From positions 1-6,288 of the forward strand of contig JALVVO010000263.1 in assembly GCA_027023345.1 (NCBI GenBank): 6,288 nt of DNA, read 5' to 3'. This DNA is from Thermaceae bacterium (lineage in GTDB: Bacteria > Deinococcota > Deinococci > Deinococcales > Marinithermaceae). Position numbers and translations under genes: made by a program. The notes under the pieces were generated by a model. The model did no database searches. It saw nothing but the letters and a program-made list of their open reading frames with translations, and was not told where the DNA came from. The stretch's first letter is position 1; each line of letters begins with the position of its first letter. Positions 1 to 5,896 of the stretch are shown piece by piece.

Positions 1-309
1 CTCGGGGGGCGGGGGGAGGTCGAGGCCGTAGGCGCGCGCGATCTCGGGGGCGCGGCGGTAGAGGTCGAGGTCGGCGGCGTGGAGGTAGACGGGCAGGCCG
101 TGGGCCTCAGCCAGGGGCGCCACCGCCCCCACGTGGTCGAAGTGGGCGTGGGTAAGGAGGATGGCCTCGGGGGTAAAACTGGCCTCCCTTAGCGCCGCCT
201 CCAGGGTCTCGGGCTCGGCGCCGGGGTCGATCAGGACCCCCCGGCCCCCTTCCCAGGCGAGGTAGGCGTTCTCCGCCAGGGGCCCCACGGGAATCGCGCG
301 AACCTCCAC
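1..309 (-). CDS. MBL-fold metallo-hydrolase (glyoxalase II-like), N-terminal part
   Basis: This is the first 103 residues of a metallo-beta-lactamase-fold hydrolase read on the minus strand; the C-terminal part lies beyond the left edge. The translation begins VEVRAIPVGPLAENAYL and contains the metal-binding motif THAHFDHVG (His54, His56, Asp58, His59), the family's HxHxDH signature. The preceding strand VLIDPGAEPE (about residues 25-34) supplies the usual DPG turn, as in hydroxyacylglutathione hydrolase-like and related small thiolesterases. The GTG at 309 is the only possible start, because two TAG codons lie in frame five and six codons upstream; a GGGG run sits a few bases before it. The gene is divergent from the small heat-shock gene, with a 75-bp gap. 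The fold and metal site are clear. The substrate cannot be told from this fragment: glyoxalase II, persulfide dioxygenase and other thioesterase relatives share these motifs. Confidence 0.9.
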   Translation of the reverse strand, partial: MEVRAIPVGPLAENAYLAWEGGRGVLIDPGAEPETLEAALREASFTPEAILLTHAHFDHVGAVAPLAEAHGLPVYLHAADLDLYRRAPEIARAYGLDLPPPPE

Positions 310-325
310 GTCCCCAGCCTACTAC

Positions 326-354
326 TTGACAGAAATGCGCGCATATGATATGCT
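326..354 (+). promoter_or_regulatory. Promoter of the small heat-shock gene
   Basis: A perfect -35 box TTGACA (326-331) is followed after 17 bp by TATGCT (349-354), which matches four of six consensus bases, and the TGA just before it (346-348) makes an extended -10. Transcription should start near 361, giving a leader of about 24 bases that includes the ribosome binding site. This is the closest match to a housekeeping sigma-70 promoter in the window and stands out as an AT-rich island. No alternative heat-shock sigma sequence is evident. Confidence 0.8.
341..353. promoter_or_regulatory. Perfect dyad over the -10 box: candidate operator
   Basis: GCATAT-G-ATATGC is a perfect 6-1-6 inverted repeat lying in the spacer and over the -10 box of the small heat-shock promoter. 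A dimeric repressor bound here would block RNA polymerase. It matches neither the CIRCE element (HrcA) nor the HAIR element (HspR), so the regulator, if any, is unidentified. Part of the symmetry could come by chance from overlapping TATG/CATA promoter motifs. Because the site lies in the divergent gap, it could also affect the hydrolase gene on the other strand. Confidence 0.45.
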
Positions 355-384
355 GCGAGTGGCTCAGGAAGGGGGTGACGGCGG

Positions 385-855
385 ATGCTGGTGAAGCGCG
401 AGCTTCGTCCCACCGCGGAGATCACGCCCTTCAGGACCTGGGGTCCGCTCTCGGTCTTCGACGAGATGGACCGGCTCTTCACCGAGGCCTTCAGCGAGCT
501 CGTGCGTCCCGCGCGGACGGCGACCTACGTCGCGCCGGTGGACCTCTACGAGACCGACGAGGCGCTGGTGCTCGAGATGTGGGCGCCGGGCCTCGGCGCG
601 GAGGACATCGAGGTGAGCCTCGAGGGCAACAAGCTCACCATCCGCGGCGAGGTCAAGCCCGAGGCCGACGAGAAGGTCCGCCGGTACTACCTGCAGGAGA
701 TCCCGCACGGCTCCTTCGTCCGCTCCTTCACCCTGCCGGTGGAGGTGGACGCGGACAAGGTGAAGGCCGAGTTCAAGAACGGCGTCCTGCGCCTCGTCCT
801 TCCCAAGGTCGAGGCCGCACGGGCCAAGCGGATCCCGGTCGAGGTGGCGCAGTAA
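385..855 (+). CDS. hsp20: Small heat-shock protein (Hsp20/alpha-crystallin family)
   Basis: This 156-residue cytoplasmic chaperone should bind unfolding proteins without ATP and hold them for refolding by the DnaK or ClpB systems. Length and layout are normal for bacterial Hsp20. An N-terminal arm (about 1-49) includes the segment SVFDEMDRLF. The alpha-crystallin domain covers about 50-141, with VDLYETDEALVLEMWAPGL at its start, HGSFVRSFTLP in the middle (108-118), and the hallmark NGVLRLVLPK near the end (132-141). A C-terminal tail carries the I-x-I/V oligomerisation motif as Ile150-Pro-Val152. The ATG at 385 has a strong ribosome binding site, GGGGGTGA at 371-378, six bases upstream. The gene is monocistronic: it has its own promoter upstream and a strong terminator 15 bases after the stop. 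The dyad over its promoter suggests repressor control, but the sequence does not show which one. Confidence 0.96.
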   Translation: MLVKRELRPTAEITPFRTWGPLSVFDEMDRLFTEAFSELVRPARTATYVAPVDLYETDEALVLEMWAPGLGAEDIEVSLEGNKLTIRGEVKPEADEKVRRYYLQEIPHGSFVRSFTLPVEVDADKVKAEFKNGVLRLVLPKVEAARAKRIPVEVAQ

Positions 856-870
856 GCGCGACCTCGAGCC

Positions 871-903
871 CGGCCGGGCCCTTAGGCCCGGCCGATTTCT
901 TTT
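871..903 (+). terminator. Rho-independent terminator after hsp20
   Basis: A perfect 10-bp all-G/C stem, CGGCCGGGCC (871-880) with GGCCCGGCCG (885-894), closes a CTTA loop and is followed by ATTTCTTTT. The very stable stem and T-rich tail make this a textbook intrinsic terminator. The T-tract runs directly into the -10 region of the next gene. Confidence 0.93.
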
Positions 904-904
904 G

Positions 905-913
905 TGCTATCAT
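905..913 (+). promoter_or_regulatory. Extended -10 promoter for the exported-protein gene
   Basis: TGC-TATCAT (905-913) is an extended -10 element (TGn followed by TATCAT, four of six consensus bases). It begins two bases after the terminator T-tract. No good -35 box lies 16-18 bp upstream, where the terminator stem sits, so the TGn extension would have to compensate. Transcription should begin near 920, leaving a leader of about 13 bases that starts at the ribosome binding site GAGGTGA (921-927). Confidence 0.6.
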
Positions 914-932
914 GAAACTTGAGGTGATAGGT

Positions 933-1469
933 ATGAGGAAGATTGTACCGCTCGTTTTGGTCCTCGCGCTTCCGGTCCTCGCCCAGGGACGCCTCCTGGT
1001 CACCCCGGTCCACCCGGTGGAGGCGCTGCCCTTCCTCGGCCAGCTCTACGCCCTGGACCTGGTCCCGCCGGAGGGAGCAAAGTCGTTCTGGTTCGTGGTC
1101 TTCAAGGGCTACGACCCGGAGGCGGTCTACGTCCTCTCGGCCCCGGCGGAGAAGGGGCTCAGGCTTACCAGCGGGATCATGGACGTACCTACGGTGGCCT
1201 GCCCCGCCCAGCGCCTGGTGGCCACGGTGGTGGGCGGGGCCGAGGTGAAGCTCGGCGAGGCCTGCCTCGCCAACTGGATTCCCTACGCCATCACCTGGGC
1301 GACCCCGGACGCCGAGGCCCCCCTGGGCCAGTGGGTGCCGGTCTGGACCGCGAAGCCCATGGCCCGGGAGCTTTGGGAGAAGGAGCCCCCCTTGCTCGCC
1401 TTTATCTACTGGTCCGACCGAGGACCCGAGGCCATGCCGAGCTCCAGGCCTAAGCCTTCGAACCCCTGA
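933..1469 (+). CDS. Predicted exported protein of unknown function
   Basis: I do not recognise this 178-residue protein. It opens with a clear Sec-type signal peptide, MRKIVPLVLVLALPVLA, with a basic start, a hydrophobic core and a plausible cleavage after A17 (VLA-QG). No lipobox cysteine is present. The mature part has alternating hydrophobic stretches (SFWFVVFKGY at 51-60, PPLLAFIYW at 152-160) that suggest a small beta-rich secreted or periplasmic domain. It has only two cysteines, Cys90 and Cys111, which could form a disulfide outside the cell. The C-terminal tail (about 162-178) is rich in Pro and Ser. ATG 933 is chosen because GAGGTGA (921-927) sits five bases before it. The in-frame ATG at 912 lies inside the -10 box and would spoil the signal peptide. 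The gene is flanked by terminators on both sides, so it is a single-gene unit. Confidence 0.78.
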   Translation: MRKIVPLVLVLALPVLAQGRLLVTPVHPVEALPFLGQLYALDLVPPEGAKSFWFVVFKGYDPEAVYVLSAPAEKGLRLTSGIMDVPTVACPAQRLVATVVGGAEVKLGEACLANWIPYAITWATPDAEAPLGQWVPVWTAKPMARELWEKEPPLLAFIYWSDRGPEAMPSSRPKPSNP

Positions 1470-1485
1470 GGAAAGGGCTTGCCCG

Positions 1486-1518
1486 ACTCCCGGCGGCTCC
1501 TGTCGCCGGGAGTTTGTT
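1486..1518 (+). terminator. Rho-independent terminator after the exported-protein gene
   Basis: A perfect 10-bp stem, ACTCCCGGCG (1486-1495) with CGCCGGGAGT (1504-1513), encloses an 8-base loop and is followed by TTTGTT-like T-rich bases up to 1518. It starts 17 bases after the upstream stop codon. The T-tract overlaps the -10 element of the next operon. Confidence 0.88.
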
Positions 1519-1523
1519 AGGGT
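1515..1523 (+). promoter_or_regulatory. Extended -10 promoter for a leaderless transcript
   Basis: TGT-TAGGGT (1515-1523) fits an extended TANNNT -10 box. Only six bases separate it from the GTG start codon at 1530, so the expected transcription start falls on, or within a base of, the start codon itself. No Shine-Dalgarno sequence is present. This arrangement is known for leaderless genes in Deinococcus and Thermus. No convincing -35 box is visible, since the terminator stem occupies that space. Confidence 0.6.
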
Positions 1524-1529
1524 AGCAGT

Positions 1530-2267
1530 GTGGACGCGCTCGTGCTCGGCGGCGGGAGGGACGACGCCCTGGCCCGGTCCTACGGGGCGCCGAGCAAGGC
1601 GTTCTTGCCCGTGGCGGGCCGGCCCATGGCCGCCTGGGTCCTCCGGGCGCTTAAGGAGGGCGGCGTCGGCCGCGTCGCCTTCGTGGGGCCGCGGGGCCCC
1701 CTCGACCCGGCCCCGGACCTTTGGCTTAGGGACCGGGACGACCTCCTCGCCAACGTGGAAGAGGGGCTTTCCGCCCTCGCCGCCCGGGAACCCGTGCTGG
1801 TCGCCACCGCCGACGTCCCCCTGCTCACTTCCGAGGCGGTCGCCCACCTCCTAAGGGAGGCACCGGCGGCGGGCCTGGTGTACCCGATCGTGCCGAAGGA
1901 GGCGGTCGAGGCGCGGTTTCCCGGCATGAAGCGGACCTACGCCCGGCTCCGGGAGGGCACCTTCACCGGCGGGAACCTGGTCCTCCTCGACCCCGAGCTC
2001 TTTCGCCGGGCGCTCCCGACGGCGCGGAAGGTGGTGGCCTGGCGGAAAAACCCCCTGCGGCTCGCCCTGCTCTTTGGCCCCGCGTTCTTGCTCAAGCTGC
2101 TTTTCGGCACGCTTTCGGTGGCCGAGCTCGAGGCCCGGGCCGAGGGGATCTTCGGGGTGCCGATGCGGGCGATGGTGGTCCCCTATCCTGAGATCGGGGT
2201 GGACGTGGACAAGCCCGAGGACGTGGCCTTCGCCGAACGGGCGCTTGCGGAGGGAGACCTTGCGTAG
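1530..2267 (+). CDS. MobA/GlmU-type nucleotidyltransferase (NTP transferase fold)
   Basis: This 245-residue protein has the features of a sugar-phosphate or cofactor nucleotidyltransferase with a GT-A-like Rossmann fold. The nucleotide-binding start is DALVLGGGRDD (2-12), followed by KAFLPVAGRPM (23-33), the family's K-x-L-x-P-x-x-G-x-P-M element. A DVPLLT segment (95-100) provides the metal-binding aspartate, TGGNLVLLDPELF (146-158) is typical of MobA-like acceptor-side regions, and EIGVDVDKPED (221-231) is the common C-terminal D-x-D-x-P-x-D motif. A hydrophobic stretch at about 176-195 (LRLALLFGPAFLLKLLF) may dock on the membrane or be a buried helix. The GTG at 1530 is preferred because of the leaderless promoter. 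The next gene starts before this one stops (8-nt overlap), so they are translationally coupled. The substrate is not clear: no molybdopterin genes lie nearby, so I would not call it MobA. Confidence 0.85.
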   Translation: MDALVLGGGRDDALARSYGAPSKAFLPVAGRPMAAWVLRALKEGGVGRVAFVGPRGPLDPAPDLWLRDRDDLLANVEEGLSALAAREPVLVATADVPLLTSEAVAHLLREAPAAGLVYPIVPKEAVEARFPGMKRTYARLREGTFTGGNLVLLDPELFRRALPTARKVVAWRKNPLRLALLFGPAFLLKLLFGTLSVAELEARAEGIFGVPMRAMVVPYPEIGVDVDKPEDVAFAERALAEGDLA

Positions 2268-2790
2268 GGTACGGGACCTTCGCCTGGCGGGGCTGATCGC
2301 CTTCGTGGCCGCGCTGGCGGTCGGCCTCTTCGTGGGGCTGGTGGTGCACCTCCTGCTCGGGGGGCGCCTCGGCTGGGAGGACTTCGACCTCCCCGGCCTC
2401 GTCGAGGGATTCTTCTTCCTGGTCGCCTTCGTCTTGAGCCTCTTCGCCGCCAAGCGGGCGGTGCGGGTGCCCTGCAGCACCCTGCTCACCGCCGGCGCGG
2501 TGGCCCCGTGGCCGGCGCGGCGGCTCGCCGAGCCGGTGCCCGTGGTCGCCACCCCAGCCGAGGGCGGCGGGCGCTGGGCGGTGCTGGTGGAGGACGGGCG
2601 CCCGGTGGGGGTGCTGGGGCTCGGGAGCGAGATCGTGCCCTGGGAGGAGGCGCCGGTGGTGGCCGGGGAGGTGGCGATCACCGAGCTCGCGCCGCTCTTT
2701 TGGCAGGGGGAGGCGGTCTTCGTCGCCGACGGGACCCGGGTCCACGGCGTGATCACCCGGGAGCGCTACCTGCGCGCGGTGGTCTCGTGA
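2260..2790 (+). CDS. Two-helix membrane protein with CBS-like cytoplasmic tail
   Basis: This 176-residue protein begins with two transmembrane helices, about residues 9-34 (LAGLIAFVAALAVGLFVGLV...) and 46-66 (GLVEGFFFLVAFVLSLFAA), joined by a short loop. After a basic stretch (AAKRAVR) comes a domain of about 95 residues resembling a CBS pair: AVLVEDGRPVGVLGL (107-121) and ITELAPLF...AVFVADG..HGVITRERYLRAV (140-174) match the repeated strand-helix pattern and the closing GVI-TREx-L. CBS domains usually sense adenine nucleotides and gate a transporter, protease or enzyme, but no catalytic partner domain is fused here. The TTG at 2260 is the best start: GGAGGGAG (2249-2256) precedes it, no ATG or GTG lies in frame before the first helix, and it overlaps the upstream gene by 8 nt. 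The stop overlaps the next start (GTGA). Its job in the operon is unknown. Confidence 0.8.
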   Translation: MRRVRDLRLAGLIAFVAALAVGLFVGLVVHLLLGGRLGWEDFDLPGLVEGFFFLVAFVLSLFAAKRAVRVPCSTLLTAGAVAPWPARRLAEPVPVVATPAEGGGRWAVLVEDGRPVGVLGLGSEIVPWEEAPVVAGEVAITELAPLFWQGEAVFVADGTRVHGVITRERYLRAVVS

Positions 2791-3653
2791 GCGCGCCCGC
2801 TCCCATCCCCACCGCGATCACCCGGATGCTCGGGATCCGCTACCCGATCGTGGTGGCGCCGATGTTTTTGGTGAGCACGCCGGCGCTCCTTCGGGCGGTG
2901 GCCGAGGCCGGGGCGATCGCGGTGATCCCTAGCCTCAACTTCCGCACACACCGCGCGTTCGCCGCCTTCCTCGAGGCCTTCCCCGAGCTCCCCTTCGGGG
3001 TGAACCTGATCCTCAAGGACAACCCCCGGCTCGCCGAGGACCTCGAGGCGGTGGTCCGCCGCCGGGTGCCCCTCGTCGTCACCTCCCTCGGCGATCCCGG
3101 CCCGGTGGTGGAGCGGGTCAGGGCCTACGGGGGGCGGGTCTTCGCCGACGTGGTGGGCCTCCGCCACGCGAAGAAGGCGGCCGAGCGGGGCGTGGACGCG
3201 CTGGTGGCGGTGGCCGCGGGCGCCGGGGGCCACGCCGGGCGGGTGAGCCCCTTCGTGCTCGCCCCCTGGCTCAAGGAGGAGACCGGCCTGCCGGTCCTGG
3301 TGGCGGGAGGGCTGGCCACGGGGCGGCACCTCCTGGCCGCGCTCGCCCTGGGGGACGCGGGCTACTTCGGCACGCGCTTCATCGCCACCCCGGAGTCGGC
3401 GGCGGACGAGGCCTACCGGCGGATGCTCTTCGAGGCGGGTCCGGAGGACGTCGTCTACACCGACGCGGTCACCGGGGTGCCGGCGAACTTCCTCGCCCCC
3501 TCCCTCGAGCGCTTCCGCCAGGGGGCGAAGCCCTGGAAGGAGGTCTACTCCGCCGGCCACGCGGTGGCCTTCGTGCGGGAGACGATTCCCGCGGGAGCGC
3601 TGGTGCATCGCATCGCCGAGGAGTACCACCGGGCCAAGGCGGGGCTGCCCTAA
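2787..3653 (+). CDS. Nitronate monooxygenase / 2-nitropropane dioxygenase-family flavoprotein
   Basis: This is a 288-residue FMN-dependent TIM-barrel enzyme of the nitronate monooxygenase (NPD) family, related to FabK enoyl-ACP reductase. It starts with LGIRYPIVVAPMF (15-27), the usual first strand with the P-x-x-x-APM motif. GVNLIL (71-76) is the second strand. AVAAGAGGHAG (141-151) matches the conserved A-x-G-x-x-GGHxG, where His149 corresponds to the catalytic base of class I enzymes. VLVAGGLATG (170-179) and the phosphate-binding GTRFIATPES (195-204) complete the FMN site. Such enzymes oxidise propionate-3-nitronate or alkyl nitronates to protect the cell; related members are NADH:quinone reductases or enoyl reductases, so the substrate is uncertain. 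At 288 residues it is shorter than typical NMOs of about 320-360. The GTG at 2787 overlaps the upstream stop by four bases, indicating translational coupling. No strong ribosome binding site is seen. Confidence 0.88.
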   Translation: MSAPAPIPTAITRMLGIRYPIVVAPMFLVSTPALLRAVAEAGAIAVIPSLNFRTHRAFAAFLEAFPELPFGVNLILKDNPRLAEDLEAVVRRRVPLVVTSLGDPGPVVERVRAYGGRVFADVVGLRHAKKAAERGVDALVAVAAGAGGHAGRVSPFVLAPWLKEETGLPVLVAGGLATGRHLLAALALGDAGYFGTRFIATPESAADEAYRRMLFEAGPEDVVYTDAVTGVPANFLAPSLERFRQGAKPWKEVYSAGHAVAFVRETIPAGALVHRIAEEYHRAKAGLP

Positions 3654-3664
3654 CCCCCTTGCTA

Positions 3665-3693
3665 TTGCTTTCACAAGCATCCCGCGGTATAAG
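3665..3693 (+). promoter_or_regulatory. Distal promoter candidate upstream of the aminomutase
   Basis: TTGCTT (3665-3670), a 17-bp spacer and TATAAG (3688-3693, five of six -10 consensus bases) form a plausible sigma-70 promoter beginning 12 bases after the upstream stop codon. Transcription would start near 3700, giving a leader of about 90 bases that contains the dyads and hairpin listed below. No convincing terminator precedes it, so read-through from the upstream operon also remains possible. Confidence 0.55.
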
Positions 3694-3705
3694 GGACTTT
3701 TGCTC

Positions 3706-3734
3706 TTTTCATCGGGGGAAGCTAGTGCTACCTT
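3706..3734 (+). promoter_or_regulatory. Proximal promoter candidate upstream of the aminomutase
   Basis: TTTTCA (3706-3711, four of six -35 bases), a 17-bp spacer and TACCTT (3729-3734) with a preceding TGC (3726-3728) make an extended -10 promoter. Transcription from it would begin about 3740-3742, so the mRNA would open with the 9-bp hairpin at 3742-3778. Its -10 overlaps an imperfect dyad. It is weaker by consensus than the distal candidate. Confidence 0.4.
3719..3734. repeat. Imperfect dyad over the proximal -10 region
   Basis: AAGcTAG-TG-CTAcCTT is a 7-base inverted repeat with one mismatched position, centred at 3726-3727. It lies over the proximal -10 box and just downstream of the distal promoter's predicted start, a usual place for a repressor site. 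It is short and could be chance. Confidence 0.3.
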
Positions 3735-3737
3735 GGG

Positions 3738-3758
3738 GGTTGGACGCGGGTTGGATGC
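3738..3758 (+). repeat. Tandem direct repeat upstream of the aminomutase
   Basis: GGTTGGACGC (3738-3747) is repeated as GGTTGGATGC (3749-3758), nine of ten bases identical and offset by 11 bp, about one helical turn. Equal phasing on one DNA face would suit cooperative binding of a regulator. The second copy falls partly in the left arm and partly in the loop of the hairpin at 3742-3778. Confidence 0.45.
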
Positions 3759-3778
3759 ATATTCATAAGCCCGCGTCC
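3742..3778 (+). promoter_or_regulatory. Hairpin abutting the aminomutase ribosome binding site
   Basis: GGACGCGGG (3742-3750) pairs perfectly with CCCGCGTCC (3770-3778) around a 19-base AT-rich loop that contains ATGCAT. The right arm ends one base before the Shine-Dalgarno GGAGGT (3780-3785). No T-tract follows, so this is not a terminator. In RNA it could protect the 5' end or modulate ribosome access; in DNA the arms could be an operator. It is too small for the lysine riboswitch and I recognise no known riboswitch class. Confidence 0.55.
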
Positions 3779-3789
3779 CGGAGGTGGTT

Positions 3790-5118
<1,329 letters not shown>

Positions 5119-5138
5119 CCTTCAGAGTGGAACCCGCA

Positions 5139-5168
5139 GCCGGGGCTTGGCCCCGGCCCTTTTCGTTT
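5139..5168 (+). terminator. Rho-independent terminator after the aminomutase
   Basis: An 8-bp G/C stem, GCCGGGGC (5139-5146) with GCCCCGGC (5150-5157), closes a tight TTG loop and is followed by CCTTTTCGTTT. It begins 21 bases after the stop codon. The T-tract merges with the -10 box of the next gene. Confidence 0.85.
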
Positions 5169-5173
5169 AGGCT
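5168..5173 (+). promoter_or_regulatory. -10 box for a leaderless rlmB transcript
   Basis: TAGGCT (5168-5173) fits the TANNNT -10 form and is separated by seven bases from ATG 5181, so transcription should start at or next to the start codon. A TTGGCC (5147-5152) in the terminator loop and right arm matches four of six -35 bases, but at a short 15-bp spacing. The AGGGGGG run touching the ATG leaves no spacer, so it is unlikely to act as a Shine-Dalgarno sequence. Confidence 0.6.
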
Positions 5174-5180
5174 AGGGGGG

Positions 5181-5894
5181 ATGTGGATCTACGGTCGGCG
5201 CCCGGTCCTCGAGGCCGCCCGCGAGGGCCGGGCGCGCCGCATCCTTCTTGCCCGCGGGGTGGAGCCCCGGCTCGTGCGCGAGGTCGAGGCCACCGGGGTG
5301 CCCTTCGAATGGACGAGCCGAGTGGAGCTCGCCCAGCTCGTGGGCACCACCCGCCACCAGGGGATCGCCGCTTGGGTCGAGGACCTCGCCTTCAGCGACC
5401 CCGAGGCCCCGTTTCGCCGGGCGGAGAGCCTCGGCGAGCTCCCCCTCCTCGTGCTCCTCGACGGGATCACCGACCCCCAGAACTACGGGGCCGTCATTCG
5501 CTCGGCCGAGGCCCTCGGGGCCCACGGGGTGGTGAGCGAGGAGCGGCGAAGCGCGCCGCTCTCGGCGGCCACGGTGAAGGCGAGCGCGGGGGCGGCGTCG
5601 CGGATTCCGATCGTGCGGGTGAAGAACCTCCCCCGCTACATCGAGGAGCTCAAAGCGCGGGGGGTCTGGGTCTACGGCCTCGCCGGCGAGGCCGCGCGAA
5701 GCCTGGAGGAGGCCGACTACCGCCGCCCGCTGGCGCTGGTGATCGGCTCCGAGGGCAAGGGGATGCGGAGGCTCGTGCGGGAGAGGTGCGACGAGCTCCT
5801 CCGCATCCCCCTCCGCGGGAGCACCCCCTCGCTGAACGCGAGCGTCGCCGCGGGGATCGCGATCTACCGCGCCTGGCGGGGGCGGGAGGGGTGA
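5181..5894 (+). CDS. rlmB: 23S rRNA 2'-O-ribose methyltransferase, TrmH/SPOUT family (RlmB-type)
   Basis: This 237-residue SPOUT-family enzyme should transfer a methyl group from S-adenosylmethionine to a ribose 2'-OH, most likely at G2251 (E. coli numbering) in the peptidyl-transferase P loop of 23S rRNA. The N-terminal substrate-binding domain (about 1-75) opens with MWIYGRRPVLEA, typical of RlmB. The catalytic domain has the three knot motifs: LDGITDPQNYGAVIRSAEAL (motif 1, about 93-112, with the key Asn-x-Gly-x-x-x-Arg), ALVIGSEGKGMRRLV (motif 2, about 189-203) and SLNASVAAGIAIY (motif 3, near the C-terminus). Length fits full-length RlmB. ATG 5181 is chosen because the protein then begins at the family's usual N-terminus; an in-frame GTG at 5127 would run through the upstream terminator. 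A tRNA ribose methyltransferase cannot be wholly excluded, but the N-terminal domain favours RlmB. Confidence 0.92.
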   Translation: MWIYGRRPVLEAAREGRARRILLARGVEPRLVREVEATGVPFEWTSRVELAQLVGTTRHQGIAAWVEDLAFSDPEAPFRRAESLGELPLLVLLDGITDPQNYGAVIRSAEALGAHGVVSEERRSAPLSAATVKASAGAASRIPIVRVKNLPRYIEELKARGVWVYGLAGEAARSLEEADYRRPLALVIGSEGKGMRRLVRERCDELLRIPLRGSTPSLNASVAAGIAIYRAWRGREG

Positions 5895-5896
5895 GG

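Noticed and set aside
344..349. TATGAT as the hsp20 -10 box
   Set aside because: It is closer to the -10 consensus but only 12 bp from TTGACA; TATGCT at 349-354 gives the ideal 17-bp spacing and an extended TGn.
345..932. Long open frame joined to the exported-protein gene from 345
   Set aside because: It overlaps hsp20 in another frame and gives an Arg/Gly-rich shadow translation; the real gene begins at 933 with a ribosome binding site and signal peptide.
912..932. ATG at 912 as start of the exported protein
   Set aside because: The codon lies in the -10 box and would put an acidic residue ahead of the signal peptide, while GAGGTGA is well placed for ATG 933.
882..1847. 321-codon open frame on the minus strand
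   Set aside because: It covers two real plus-strand genes and two terminators, has low-complexity composition typical of GC-rich antisense frames, and shows no motif.
3677..3709. Terminator after the flavoprotein gene (TCCC/GGGA before CTTTTGCTCTTTT)
   Set aside because: The stem is only about four base pairs with a nine-base loop; it is too weak to call, and the same bases form a better -10 box.
3654..3789. Lysine or other known riboswitch ahead of the aminomutase
   Set aside because: The leader is at most about 90 bases with one simple hairpin and lacks the multi-helix core of a lysine riboswitch.
5127..5180. N-terminal extension of rlmB from a GTG at 5127
   Set aside because: It would translate the terminator stem-loop of the upstream gene, adds 18 residues unlike the family's start, and lies before the predicted transcription start.
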